From NCBI RefSeq assembly GCF_047553015.1, contig NZ_CP180212.1:1178001-1242000 (forward strand): DNA of 64,000 nucleotides, written 5' to 3'. The notes under the pieces were generated by a model, which was given only the letters and a program-made list of their open reading frames with translations, made no database searches and was not told the DNA's origin. Position 1 is the first letter of the stretch; each line of letters begins with the position of its first letter. The DNA is from Carnobacterium_A sp047553015. Its GTDB lineage: Bacteria; Bacillota; Bacilli; Lactobacillales; Carnobacteriaceae. Position numbers and translations under genes: made by a program. Of this stretch, positions 16,767 to 27,400 are shown piece after piece.

Positions 16767-17588
16767 TTAAATCGCTTCTAAAATAGTTTTAATGAATAAT
16801 TTAAAAGTCTTTTTAACACGTTGGGTTGTTTCTACAACTTCTTCATGGTTAAGAGATTCTTGCATTCCAGCTGCAAGATTTGTAATACAAGAAATACCAA
16901 TTGTTTTCAATGATGCATGTTTAGCTACAATAATTTCAGGAACGGTAGACATCCCAACGGCATCTGCTCCTAATAAACGAGCCATTCTAATTTCAGCAGG
17001 TGTTTCATAAGTTGGGCCAGAAAATCCCATATAAACCCCTTCTTTTAAATCTAAACTCATATTTGATGCAACTTGCTTAACTATTTTTTGATAATCTTTA
17101 TCGTAAGGCTCACTCATATCAGTAAAACGAACGCCTAATGCTTCATCGTTTGGTCCCATTAATGGATTAGCACCCGTATAGTTAATCTGATCGGTAATCA
17201 TCATTAATTCCCCTTGTGTGAAGGTTTTGTTTACTCCACCCGCAGCATTTGTGACAATTAAAGAATGCACACCTAATGCTTTCATCACTCTAACAGGAAA
17301 GGTTACTTCTTCTAAGCTATACCCTTCGTAGTAATGAAAACGACCTTGCATTGCTAAAACTAGTTTTCCACCTAATGTACCATAAACCAATTGACCAGCG
17401 TGACCTACAACAGTAGATACTGGAAAATGGGGAATATCATTGTACGCAATGATTACTGGGTTTTCAATTTCGTCTGCCAATTCACCTAGTCCTGAACCTA
17501 AAATTAAGCCAACCTCAAGTTGCTTAACCCCTTTTTTGTTAATGTATTCTGCTGCACTTTTAATTTTTTCTTGTAATGTTAAAGTCAT
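16767..17588 (-). CDS. punA: Purine nucleoside phosphorylase I (inosine/guanosine)
   Basis: The enzyme splits inosine and guanosine with phosphate into the base and (deoxy)ribose-1-phosphate, which DeoB, encoded directly upstream, converts to ribose-5-phosphate. The 273 residues belong to the trimeric PNP class, with GLILGSGLGELAD at about 27-39, the MQGRFHYYEG segment, TNAAGGVN and the ADAVGMSTVPE motif with the base-binding region. The ATG at 17588 follows AAGGAGAA. The order deoB-punA matches Bacillus drm-pupG and suggests one operon; the gap is 32 bp. Confidence 0.95.
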   Translation of the reverse strand: MTLTLQEKIKSAAEYINKKGVKQLEVGLILGSGLGELADEIENPVIIAYNDIPHFPVSTVVGHAGQLVYGTLGGKLVLAMQGRFHYYEGYSLEEVTFPVRVMKALGVHSLIVTNAAGGVNKTFTQGELMMITDQINYTGANPLMGPNDEALGVRFTDMSEPYDKDYQKIVKQVASNMSLDLKEGVYMGFSGPTYETPAEIRMARLLGADAVGMSTVPEIIVAKHASLKTIGISCITNLAAGMQESLNHEEVVETTQRVKKTFKLFIKTILEAI

Positions 17589-17620
17589 GAGTGTTCTCCT
17601 TCTTATAGCCTGTTATTTTT

Positions 17621-18790
17621 TTACATTAAATGAGTTAAAAAACTTTCACCAAAACCAGTGTCTTTTACACTGAAATTATCTGCAATTGTTGCGCCGATGT
17701 CTGCAAAATGGCCTTGCGGAATACTGCCAAATTTTTTCATAGAAGGCGAATAAGCCAACAATGGAACATATTCACGTGTATGATCGGTACCTGGAGCAGT
17801 GGGATCGTTTCCATGATCTGCTGTAATCACTAACAAATCGTCTTCTCTTAATTGTCCCACAATTTCTTCTAAACGGTTATCAAATTCCTCAATAGCCCGT
17901 GCATATCCGTCTACATCTCGACGGTGACCAAACAAAGCATCAAAATCAACTAGGTTTAAGAAACTTATTCCTTCAAAATCTTGTGTCATAACTTTCAGTA
18001 ATTGGTCGACACCATCCATGTTGCTAGTAGTACGAATGGCTTCTGTAATGCCTTCACCATTGTAAATATCGTTTATTTTACCAATAGCAATAACATCTTT
18101 GCCTGCATCGCTTAAATGATTTAAGACTGTTTTGCCAAAAGGATTTAATGCATAATCATGGCGGCCACTTGTCCGAGTAAAGTTGCCTGGTGTTCCCACA
18201 TATGGACGAGCAATAATACGGCCAATCATGTAAGGATCATCTTTCGTGATGTCTCTTACGTATTGACAAATTTTATACAATTCCTCTAGCGGGATAATCT
18301 CTTCGTGTGCAGCAATTTGTAATACTGGATCTGCAGACGTATAGACAATTAAATCTCCCGTCTTCATTTGGTGTTCACCGTACTCATCAAGAATTTTTGT
18401 TCCACTAGCTGGTTTATTTGCTACAATTTTACGACCAGAGAAATCTTCAATTTTTTTGAGCAATGCATCTGGGAATCCATCTGGAAAAACTCTAAATGGA
18501 GTTTGAATATTTAATCCCATGATTTCCCAATGACCGGTCATCGTATCTTTCCCAACTGAAACTTCTTCTAGTTTAGTGTAATAACCAACATTGTCCGGTA
18601 CATGTCGGACGTCTTTTAATGGACGAATATTTCCTAAGCCTAATTCTTCTAAATGGGGGATAGACAATCCCGCTTCTTGAGCAATATGACCTAGCGTATC
18701 ACTACCAATGTCATTAAATTTTGCGGCATCTGGTGCTTCACCAATTCCAACTGAATCCATCACAATTAAATGTACTCTTTTATAAGACAT
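17621..18790 (-). CDS. deoB: Phosphopentomutase
   Basis: DeoB interconverts (deoxy)ribose-1-phosphate and -5-phosphate, linking nucleoside breakdown to the pentose pathway. It belongs to the alkaline-phosphatase superfamily. Metal ligands are visible in VIVMDSVGIGEAPDA near the N-terminus, in GKDTMTGHWE with the active-site Thr, and in the C-terminal ITADHGNDPT and TDHTREYVPLL motifs. The 389 residues are typical. The ATG at 18790 follows GAGGAGG. It is upstream of punA on the same strand, about 90 bp after xerD. Confidence 0.96.
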   Translation of the reverse strand: MSYKRVHLIVMDSVGIGEAPDAAKFNDIGSDTLGHIAQEAGLSIPHLEELGLGNIRPLKDVRHVPDNVGYYTKLEEVSVGKDTMTGHWEIMGLNIQTPFRVFPDGFPDALLKKIEDFSGRKIVANKPASGTKILDEYGEHQMKTGDLIVYTSADPVLQIAAHEEIIPLEELYKICQYVRDITKDDPYMIGRIIARPYVGTPGNFTRTSGRHDYALNPFGKTVLNHLSDAGKDVIAIGKINDIYNGEGITEAIRTTSNMDGVDQLLKVMTQDFEGISFLNLVDFDALFGHRRDVDGYARAIEEFDNRLEEIVGQLREDDLLVITADHGNDPTAPGTDHTREYVPLLAYSPSMKKFGSIPQGHFADIGATIADNFSVKDTGFGESFLTHLM

Positions 18791-18883
18791 ACTCTCTTTT
18801 CCTCCTCATTCTTATCTTCTACACTTTTCATTATAATCAATAAGCGGCTGTATTGCGAGAGAAAAGGTAAAAATATAAAACGG

Positions 18884-19774
18884 TTACGCCCTTGGATGAT
18901 AGGTTTTATAAACCATTGACATACGATGGGTACTGATATGAGTGTAAATTTGTGTAGTTGAAATATCTGAGTGTCCCAATAATTCTTGAACTGTCCTTAA
19001 ATCTGCTCCATTTTCTAATAAATGAGTAGCAAAAGAATGCCTCAAAGTATGGGGGGTGACTTCTTTTTCAATCCCTGATTTTTTAACAAGTATTTTCAAA
19101 TTCTTCCAAACACCTTGTCTCGTAAGTTTACGGCCATGATGATTTAAAAAGACATACTTTGAACGTTGACTTGGTCGTTCTAACCGATTACGACTATGAT
19201 CTAAATAGGTCTGAGTCCATTGGACAGCTAAGTCACCTAATGGGAGAATGCGTTCTTTTTCTCCTTTTCCTATTGTTTGAATCAAGCCTAAAGATAAATG
19301 CAAGTCATCAAGTTTTAACTCGGTTAATTCCGAAACGCGTAGTCCGGTTGCATACATCACTTCTAATATTGCACGATCTCTAATCCCTAACGTATGGCTA
19401 GTATCAGGTGTTTCAATTAAATTTTCTACTTCCTTAATAGACAACACTTTAGGCAACGTTTGAGCTTTTTTAGGTGTATCAATATGAGTCATCGGATCAA
19501 CCGTTGCTATTTTTTCTTGTCTTAAAAACTGATGAAATTGTCTTAAACTTGAAACCATTCTTATAATTGAACCAGCAGATTTTTGTTCTTCTTTTAATTG
19601 CTGCAAAAAAGATAAAATAGCGTAACGATCAATCGTATCCCAAGTCATTAATTGATTTTTTCTCAAAAAAATTAAATAGGTTTTAATATCTCGCATATAA
19701 CTCTCAATTGTGTTTTTAGAAAGTCCACGTTCAATTGTTAAAAAACGGATATATTCAGCTAAATCTTCTTCCAT
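18884..19774 (-). CDS. xerD: Site-specific tyrosine recombinase XerD
   Basis: XerD acts with a partner at dif sites to resolve chromosome dimers. The 296 residues have an N-terminal SAM-like domain (LAEYIRFLTIERGLSKNTIES) and a catalytic domain with Arg in ATGLRVSEL, Lys in GKGEKERILPLG, the HTLRHSFATHLL box, GHSDISTT and the nucleophile Tyr in QIYTHIS. I start at ATG 19774 behind GGAGAG; an upstream ATG would lie inside the fur terminator. Unlike the integrase at the left edge, all motifs are intact. Position next to fur and deoB matches B. subtilis xerD (ripX). Confidence 0.95.
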   Translation of the reverse strand: MEEDLAEYIRFLTIERGLSKNTIESYMRDIKTYLIFLRKNQLMTWDTIDRYAILSFLQQLKEEQKSAGSIIRMVSSLRQFHQFLRQEKIATVDPMTHIDTPKKAQTLPKVLSIKEVENLIETPDTSHTLGIRDRAILEVMYATGLRVSELTELKLDDLHLSLGLIQTIGKGEKERILPLGDLAVQWTQTYLDHSRNRLERPSQRSKYVFLNHHGRKLTRQGVWKNLKILVKKSGIEKEVTPHTLRHSFATHLLENGADLRTVQELLGHSDISTTQIYTHISTHRMSMVYKTYHPRA

Positions 19775-19798
19775 TTCTTTCTCTCCTTCATATGATTG

Positions 19799-19839
19799 AA
19801 AAAAGAGCAGGAAACACATTACGTGATCTGCTCTTTTTT
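19799..19839 (-). terminator. Terminator of fur
   Basis: A 12-bp stem (AAAAAAGAGCAG/CTGCTCTTTTTT) with T-rich flanks on both sides. It ends only 25 bp upstream of the xerD start codon. Confidence 0.9.
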
Positions 19840-19858
19840 TATTTGAAATAGATTTGGT

Positions 19859-20302
19859 TTATTGGCAATTTTTACAAATACCATGAAACGTTAAACGATG
19901 GTCTTTAACTTGAAAATCAAATCTTTTTTCGATATCTTTTTCAACATCCTCTAACAAATCTTCAAAGATTTCTTCTATTCCACCACATTTCAAACATAAA
20001 AGGTGATGGTGAAAATGTTTATCGCCTTCTTGTTTTAAATCATATCGGGCTAAGCCGTCATCAAAACTAATTTTATTGACGACTTTAATATCCGATAAAA
20101 TTTCTAATGTTCGATAAACGGTTGCTAACCCGATATCTGAGTTTCTTCTTTTAACCGCTAAATAGATTTCTTCTGCACTCATGTGTTCTGTTTCTTTTTC
20201 AAGCACAATTTTTATTGTTGCTTCTCGTTGTGGAGTAAGTTTATATCCAGCATTATGCAACTTTTCAATTATTTTTGTCAACATGGACTTAGTCGTCTCC
20301 AT
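19859..20302 (-). CDS. fur: Ferric uptake regulator (Fur family)
   Basis: This metal-dependent repressor, probably of iron-uptake genes, has 147 residues. The N-terminal winged helix has KLTPQREATIKIVLE and the recognition segment GLATVYRTLEIL. The C-terminal part has the metal-site cluster HFHHHLLC and two zinc-type pairs, CLKCGG and CKNCQ. Protein ending shortly after CKNC is normal. I start at ATG 20302 behind GAGGG, which is better than an ATG nine codons earlier that overlaps the cvfB end. Synteny with xerD supports Fur over Zur; PerR is encoded separately at 57.8 kb. Confidence 0.88.
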   Translation of the reverse strand: METTKSMLTKIIEKLHNAGYKLTPQREATIKIVLEKETEHMSAEEIYLAVKRRNSDIGLATVYRTLEILSDIKVVNKISFDDGLARYDLKQEGDKHFHHHLLCLKCGGIEEIFEDLLEDVEKDIEKRFDFQVKDHRLTFHGICKNCQ

Positions 20303-20335
20303 TAGCAATCCCTCATCTGACTCAACCATTTTTCT

Positions 20336-21259
20336 CTATTCTTCTGTTTTTGAAACAGCATCAGTTGTTTCAACTTCACCTTCTGGTTCTGATTCAATCA
20401 CTTGTTCAACTAATTTTGTTTCGCCATCTTCTTGGATAATCATTCTTTGTTTCATCAAATTGCCAAGAGCTCGTTTAAATTGAGATTTACTTATGCCAAA
20501 ACGCTCTCTGATTTCATTGGCATCACTTTTATCTGTGTAAGGAAAGCTACCTTCTGCTGTGCGTTCCAAAATAGCTAGCAACATTCCAGCATCATCACCT
20601 ATTGCTTCGTGTGCACGAGGCATCAATGAAATATTTAAAACACCATCTGGTCTAACGCCAATAACACGACCTGATACAACTTCACCCATACGTGGTTCAT
20701 CTTTTCTTTCAGAAGGGTGAATAAATCCTAAGTAATTATCTGAGGTAATTACAAAAGTTCCAACCATTTTAAGACGATAGGCAGTCGCTGTAATATTTTG
20801 ATTATTTAATTCTGGACTTGCTTTTTTAGAAAGAGAGTCAAAAACCGTTTCAGGCACCAAAGTTCCCCACATACGATCTTTTTCATCTACTTTTATCGTA
20901 ATCATTAACTGATCACCTTTTTTAGGCCAAAGGTGTTTCAATACAGGTAGTTCGTCTAAAGAAACAACTAATTCTTTATCTGGTAAGCCAACATCCATAA
21001 AGACTCCTAAATCTTTACGTGTATCTATAACTGTAGCCCAAGCAAATGTTCCAATTCGAATGGTAGGAATATCTTGTGTTAAGATAGTTTCTTTATTTAA
21101 AGATACATAAGCAAAGCCTTCTACTGTGTCTCCTAATTCATAATTTGTTGACTCATCTTTTGACAACTTATATGTTACACCATCTTTTTGAATAAAATAA
21201 GCTTTTTCATTTATATCTGTGACTAATCCTGTAATAACGTTTCCTAGTGATTGATTCAT
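20336..21259 (-). CDS. cvfB: S1-like RNA-binding protein CvfB (YitL family)
   Basis: This 307-residue RNA-binding protein has tandem S1-like OB domains and a C-terminal winged helix. The S1 features include LGVFMDVGLPDKELVVSLDELP and GEVVSGRVIGVRPDGVLNISL; the winged helix is DANEIRERFGISKSQFKRALGNLMKQ. CvfB affects virulence-gene expression in Staphylococcus aureus and the family is widespread in Firmicutes; its role here is not known. The acidic tail after residue 285 is low-complexity. ATG 21259 follows GGAGG. The fur frame begins within 40 bp downstream, so they may be co-transcribed. Confidence 0.9.
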   Translation of the reverse strand: MNQSLGNVITGLVTDINEKAYFIQKDGVTYKLSKDESTNYELGDTVEGFAYVSLNKETILTQDIPTIRIGTFAWATVIDTRKDLGVFMDVGLPDKELVVSLDELPVLKHLWPKKGDQLMITIKVDEKDRMWGTLVPETVFDSLSKKASPELNNQNITATAYRLKMVGTFVITSDNYLGFIHPSERKDEPRMGEVVSGRVIGVRPDGVLNISLMPRAHEAIGDDAGMLLAILERTAEGSFPYTDKSDANEIRERFGISKSQFKRALGNLMKQRMIIQEDGETKLVEQVIESEPEGEVETTDAVSKTEE

Positions 21260-21385
21260 ATTTTTTCCTCCATTAATTACCCTACTTTTTTTATAACCCT
21301 TTTTTTAAAAGACTCATTGAGTACGGTTTAGCTTCTTTTATAGTTTACCATAATTACAATAGGTCATCTAGCATTAAAATACAAA

Positions 21386-21426
21386 GAGACTCTTGAAAAG
21401 ATGGATACCATCTTTTCAAAAGTCTC
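21386..21426 (-). terminator. Terminator of pyk
   Basis: GAGACT-TTGAAAAGATG pairs with CATCTTTTCAA-AGTCTC around one mismatch. The minus-strand tail is TTTGTATTTTA. It lies 32 bp past pyk. Confidence 0.85.
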
Positions 21427-21458
21427 AGCTTTACCATTTTTTTGAGTGGATGAATCGG

Positions 21459-23216
21459 TTAGATTGCCGTTGTTGCTCCGCGGTAGACAATCCCACGACG
21501 TGAGTCAACTGTAAGCAATTCGCCTGTGCGAACCAATGTTGTTGCATCTTCTGCTCCAACAATAACTGGAATACCCATTGCAATTCCAACAACAGCAGCA
21601 TGACTTGTCAATCCACCATTTTCTACTACAATTGCACTAGCTTTTTCAATTGCTGGCAAGTAATCTTTATCTGTCGTCTTAACAACTAAGATACTGCCTT
21701 CAACTGCTTTCTCATTTGCTTCTTCTGCAGATGAAGCAACAATTGCTTTACCAATAACAGATTCTGAACCAATTCCTTGTCCGCTAACTAATTTTGATCC
21801 AATTAATTGAATCTTCATTAAGTTAGTTGTTCCACGTTCACCAACAGGAACACCGGCAGTAATGATAATTAATTCTCCATCTGTAGCAAAACCGTTCTCG
21901 CGAACAATTGTTGTTGCTAAACTAAACATATCATCTGTAGAAGAAGGTTTAGTTGAAACAGTTGGGTAAACACCCCATGAAAGTGCTAGACCACGCATAA
22001 CACGCTCTGAGAATGTTACAGCTACGATATTAGCTTTTGGACGATACTTAGAAATCATACGAGCTGTATGACCGGACTCTGTTGCAGCTACAATAGTCTG
22101 AATGCCTAAGTTACGAGCAGTATGACCAACTGATTGACCAATTGCTTCTGTCATATCTGTTTCACTGTAAGCTTTCAAAGCAAATGCATCTTGATTAACT
22201 AATGCTTCTTCAGTACGCACAGCAATACGAGCCATTGTTTGAACAGCTTCGATTGGGTATTTACCAGCTGCTGTTTCGCCTGATAACATAACTGCATCAC
22301 TACCATCAAAAATAGCATTTGCAACGTCATTAGCTTCAGCGCGAGTTGGACGTGGGTTGTCTTGCATTGAATCTAGCATTTGAGTGGCTGTAATAACAGC
22401 TTTACCTAGTGCATTACATTTTTGGATAAGTGATTTTTGAACGATTGGAACTTCCTCAGTAGGAATTTCTACGCCTAAGTCTCCACGGGCAACCATGACA
22501 CCGTCAGCAACTTTCAAGATTTCGTCGATTTTATCAACGCCTTCTTGGTTTTCAATTTTAGCAATAATTTGAACATGCTCCATTTTTTGCTCTTCTAAAA
22601 TTTGAATGATTTCTAGAACATCACTTGGGCGACGAACAAAACTAGCAGCAACAAAGTCAATATCGTTTTCTAAACCAAAACGGATGTCTGCTGCGTCTTT
22701 CTCAGTAATTCCTGGTAAATTAACAGATACTCCAGGAACGTTAACGCCTTTTTTATTTTTTAGCACACCAGCATTTAAGACAAGTGTTACCAATTCTTTC
22801 TTTTCATGATCAATTTCAGTTACTTCTAAATCGATTAAACCATCATCTAGTAAAACATGTGATCCAACATGAACATCACTAATTAAATCTGAATAAGAAA
22901 CAGAGAATTTTTCTCTTGTTCCTTCAACTTCAGCCATAGAAATACGAACGATATCTCCTGTTGAAAAATCAACACGTCCATCTTTCATGTTGTGTGTACG
23001 GATTTCTGGACCTTTTGTATCTAATAAGATAGCAACCATTTTGCCTGTAATTTGTGAAGCTTCACGAATATTTTGAATACGTGCTCCGTGCTCTTCAAAA
23101 TCACCATGAGAAAAGTTCAAACGAGCTACGTTCATCCCTGCTTCAATCATTTTTACTAGAAATTCTACTGATTCACTTGCGGGTCCAATTGTACATACTA
23201 TTTTTGTTTTTTTCAT
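21459..23216 (-). CDS. pyk: Pyruvate kinase
   Basis: The enzyme transfers phosphate from phosphoenolpyruvate to ADP in the last step of glycolysis. The 585 residues have the TIM-barrel domain with KIVCTIGPAS at the start, LDTKGPEIRT, IIAKIENQEGV (catalytic Lys region) and MVARGDLGVEIP, then the allosteric C domain. An additional C-terminal PEP-utiliser-like swivel domain (about 475-585, with GGLTSHAAVVG) is present, as in Bacillus and many lactic acid bacteria. ATG 23216 follows GGGAGAG; a TTG six codons upstream is less likely. It sits 48 bp after pfkA, so the two form a glycolytic operon. Confidence 0.97.
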   Translation of the reverse strand: MKKTKIVCTIGPASESVEFLVKMIEAGMNVARLNFSHGDFEEHGARIQNIREASQITGKMVAILLDTKGPEIRTHNMKDGRVDFSTGDIVRISMAEVEGTREKFSVSYSDLISDVHVGSHVLLDDGLIDLEVTEIDHEKKELVTLVLNAGVLKNKKGVNVPGVSVNLPGITEKDAADIRFGLENDIDFVAASFVRRPSDVLEIIQILEEQKMEHVQIIAKIENQEGVDKIDEILKVADGVMVARGDLGVEIPTEEVPIVQKSLIQKCNALGKAVITATQMLDSMQDNPRPTRAEANDVANAIFDGSDAVMLSGETAAGKYPIEAVQTMARIAVRTEEALVNQDAFALKAYSETDMTEAIGQSVGHTARNLGIQTIVAATESGHTARMISKYRPKANIVAVTFSERVMRGLALSWGVYPTVSTKPSSTDDMFSLATTIVRENGFATDGELIIITAGVPVGERGTTNLMKIQLIGSKLVSGQGIGSESVIGKAIVASSAEEANEKAVEGSILVVKTTDKDYLPAIEKASAIVVENGGLTSHAAVVGIAMGIPVIVGAEDATTLVRTGELLTVDSRRGIVYRGATTAI

Positions 23217-23264
23217 TATTTTAATCTCTCCCAATAATCATTTTTTGTAAAAAAGTCTTTTTGG

Positions 23265-24227
23265 TTAATATGAAATTTCTTGATTTAATGTGTATAAAGA
23301 TAAGTCTGGTAAATGTTTTTGATCATTCAAAATATCTTCAAATTTATTTTCAGCAATCTTGTTGCCAATCATACCTAAGCCTAAACCGCCCTTGCCTTCT
23401 TTTAGTAAGTCAACAGCTTTTGCACCAAAGATACTTGCTAATACACGGTCTCTTGCAGTTGGTGATCCCCCACGTTGTACATGCCCTAAAACAGTTACAC
23501 GAGCGTGATGATCTCCAAATTCTGCTAACTCTTCAGCAAAATCATTGCCGCTCATTACGCCTTCAGCAAGAATGATAATGCTATGTTTTTTACCACGTTC
23601 GCGTCCTTTTTGAATTGTATCAGCTACTTCAGCCATATTAAATTCTTTTTCAGGGATAATAATTTGTTCTGCACCACCTGCTACACCGGTCCAAAGAGCA
23701 ATGTCTCCAGCGTTTCGTCCCATAACTTCTACGATAAAGGTTCTTACATGACTTGTTGCGGTATCTCTTATTTTATCGACAGAATCTAAAACAGTGTTAA
23801 TAGCGGTATCAAATCCTATACAAAAGTCAGTCCCTGGAATATCATTATCGATTGTTCCTGGTAAACCAATTGCAGGGAAGCCGTGTTTTGTTAAAGCTAA
23901 TCCACCACGATAAGACCCATCTCCACCAATAACAACTAAACCTTCAATACCGAATTTTTTTAATTGTTCGATTCCTTTCAATTGTCCTTCTTCTGTTGCA
24001 AATTCTGGATAACGTGCTGAATATAAGAATGTCCCACCGCGTGAAATTTTATCTCCTACATCTCTTCGTGTTAGTTTACGAATATCACCTGCTACCAAAC
24101 CAGCATAACCATAGTTGATACCATAAACTTCCATTCCTTCGTAGAGACCCTTACGGACAACTGCACGAACAGCCGCATTCATTCCAGGAGCGTCTCCTCC
24201 ACTTGTTAAAACAGCGATACGTTTCAT
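23265..24227 (-). CDS. pfkA: 6-phosphofructokinase
   Basis: The ATP-dependent enzyme makes fructose-1,6-bisphosphate and is the main control point of glycolysis. The 320 residues start with KRIAVLTSGGDAPGMNAAVR and show the ATP-binding GGDGSYRGG (about 102-110), the catalytic GTIDNDIPGTD and the effector/substrate segment VTVLGHVQRGGSPTARDR. Length and motifs match the prokaryotic tetrameric class. ATG 24227 follows AAGGTGGG. It is first in a pfkA-pyk operon, the usual Firmicute order downstream of dnaE. Confidence 0.97.
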   Translation of the reverse strand: MKRIAVLTSGGDAPGMNAAVRAVVRKGLYEGMEVYGINYGYAGLVAGDIRKLTRRDVGDKISRGGTFLYSARYPEFATEEGQLKGIEQLKKFGIEGLVVIGGDGSYRGGLALTKHGFPAIGLPGTIDNDIPGTDFCIGFDTAINTVLDSVDKIRDTATSHVRTFIVEVMGRNAGDIALWTGVAGGAEQIIIPEKEFNMAEVADTIQKGRERGKKHSIIILAEGVMSGNDFAEELAEFGDHHARVTVLGHVQRGGSPTARDRVLASIFGAKAVDLLKEGKGGLGLGMIGNKIAENKFEDILNDQKHLPDLSLYTLNQEISY

Positions 24228-24411
24228 GTTAATAACCCACCTTATCAGTGTATTTAGCATAAAAATGATACGGAGCAAATACTTCATCTCATTTTCATAA
24301 CTTTACTAGCGTTTTCTTGAAAAAGTCGATAATGACTAATTCAATTATTAAGCTTACTAAATTATTCTACCATTTTTAGCCTGAATTGTCCTAGTAAAAT
24401 GAGAAAAACCT

Positions 24412-27400
24412 TTAAAAAGTTGAATCTTTTTGAATGACAACGTTTTCTACTCCGATTATTTTTTCTAAAGCTAGTTTAAGTGCTTGTGTTCCGTCTACCC
24501 ACTCCGTTTCATTTAAGACAAGTTTCTTTTTTGTCTCTTCGTAAAACAAGATAACTGGAATAGATCCGCGGTGTTTTTTCAAAATCTGGTTCAACTCTTG
24601 CAAAGATTTAGTGTCTTTTTTTTCAGCTGGAATACGAATAAAAACTCTCTCAATTTTCGCTAATTCTACCAATACCTTGACGTCTTCCAATGAAGAAACA
24701 ATCAGTTGTTTCGTTTCATCACGACTACTTTCAACTTTTCCTTCTACATAAAGCAATTCGCCTTTTTCTAGTAATTTACCATATTGTCTATACTTGATAG
24801 GAAAAAGTGTCAAGGAGCAATCGCCAGAAGAATCATTTAACGTAACAAACGCCATGATTTCACCTTTTTTTGTTCGAATAGGTCTCACATTTTTTATGAG
24901 TCCAATAATTTTCTCGTGTTGACCAACTTGTAAATCCTGAATAAAGACTGTTTGTTTCATCATTGCAACCTTTTCGTATTGTTCTGTAGGGTGGCCAGAT
25001 AAATAAACACCAAGATAAAACTCTTCTAATTCTAGTTTTTCTTCTAAGCTTAAATCAGCTGTTTGAGTATATTTTGGTTTTAAAATATCAAACAAACCAG
25101 TATTATTGCCGCTTAATGCTAAACTTGATAGAATGCCTGTTAAAGAGGCTGCTAATGTTCCTCTTGAATAACCAAGTTGATCAAAAGCTCCTACGTAAAT
25201 GAACGGTTTAATGTACTCTTCTTTCAGCCATTTAGGATTAATGCGCCTTAGAAAATCAATTAAATCTTTAAATGGTCCCGCTTCTTTTCGAATACGAATA
25301 ATATCCAGTATCATATCTCTTCTTAATTTTTTTATTGAGCCTAATCCAAATTGAATGGTATGGTCCTTTAATGAAAAAGCATAAAAACTTGTATTAATAT
25401 CTGGTGCTAAGATAATAATTTTTCTTTTTTTTATTTCTAAAGCAAACTCTTTTAATTTTGCTGGATTATTTGACGCTGAATTAAGTAAGGCTACAAAAAA
25501 AGCTTCTGGATAATGAGCTTTTAAATAAGCCATTTGGTAAGCAATAAAAGAATACGCAACAGCATGCGAGCGATTAAAGCCATAATTAGCGAATTGTTCA
25601 ATATAACGATACACTTCAGCAGCTATTTTTTCTTCGTATCCTAATGCTATAGCTCCTTTAATAAAACGAGTTCGTTCACTATCAATAAGTGATTTTTTTT
25701 TCTTTGCCATCGCTCTTCTTAAAATATCTGCTTGGCCTAAAGTATAACCAGCCATTTTTGATGCCACTTGCATGACTTGTTCTTGGTAGACCATAACGCC
25801 ATAAGTGACACTCAAAATCGATTCTAGACTATCATGGGGATAAACGATTGGTGCTTCACCTTTTTTACGTTTAATGAATAAATCAATCTGTTCCATTGGA
25901 CCTGGACGATACAGAGCATTCACCGCAGCTACATCTTCAATTGACGTTGGCCCTAGCTTACGAAGGACATGTTTAATGCCACTAGATTCAAATTGAAAAA
26001 TGCCAACTGTATCTGCTTTAGCAAATAGTTCCAGTGTTTGTGAATCGTTCATTGGAATAGCCAACAAGTTAACGTCTTCTTGTGTCTGCTTTTTAATTAG
26101 TTTAAGGGTGTTATCGATAATGGATAAATTTTTCAACCCTAAGAAATCCATTTTTAACAGACCAATTTCTTCTACATTTCCCATTGGATATTGAGTTAAA
26201 TGAATTGAGCTGCTACCTTTTTGAAGCGGAAGATACTTATTTAACGGTTCATCACTGATAACTACCCCTGCTGCATGGGTGGATACGTGTCTTGGTAATC
26301 CTTCTATTTTTTTAGCAGTATCAAAAAGCAAGGTATTTTTCTCGTTTTTTTGAACAAGTTCTCTTAAAGATTTTGATTGTTCGTAAGCCACTTTTAATGT
26401 TATTCCAAGTGTCTTCGGGATGGTGTTAGACCACTCATTTGCTTCAATCTGGCTAAGTTCAAATACGCGAGCAACGTCACGTAGAGCCATTTTTGCCGCT
26501 AGTGTGCCAAACGTTGCAATTTGAGCAACGTGCTCTTGGCCATATTTATTCTTTGTGTATTCTAACATTTCTTCTCGACGATTATCTGGAAAATCTAAAT
26601 CAATATCAGGCATAGTGTAGCGTTCTTCATTTAAAAATCGCTCGAACAACAAATTGTATTGAATTGGATCAACATCTGTGATGCTTAAAACGTACGAAAC
26701 TAAAGAACCTGCTGCAGAACCTCTGCCTGCTCCAGTAACAATACCTACTTTGTGAGCATAAGCCATTAAGTCCCAAACGATTAAAAAATAATCTTCAAAT
26801 CCCATTTTATGAATAATCGCCAATTCGTACTCCAATCGTTCTTGGTAGTCAACTGTATAATCAGGTTTTCTTTGACTTAGCCCTTTGAAACAAAGCTCTT
26901 TTAAATACGTGCTTGTATCTATTTGTTCTGGCACATCAAAACGAGGCAATAAATGCTGATCTAATTCAATCTCAACATTGATTGTCTCAGCAATCAAATT
27001 CGTTTGCTCACTGGCTTTTTGTAGACCAGCAGAGATAAATTTTTCAACTTGCTGCTTTTCTTCTAGTAAAGAATGCGGTCCAGTTGTTGTCGTTACTTCA
27101 GCTAGGGAAACTTTTTCTCCTGAACCGATAGCTTTTAAAACGTCGTTACTAAAGTGATCGGAAGGATCTAAATAGTGAATATCGCCTAATGCAACGGTTT
27201 TAATGGACAATGGACTTTGTAACGCCTTTAATTTCGCTTGAATCTCTTCAGTTTTTTCATGTAGGTGCAGTCCTATAAAATAACTGTCACTCGTAAAGAG
27301 TTTTTGTTGTGCGTTTAAGACTTTTTTAGCGGACTCTTGTTCTTCATTAAGCAAAAAAAGCTCAAATTCACTATCTTTTCCTGGTGTAATAGCAATTAAT

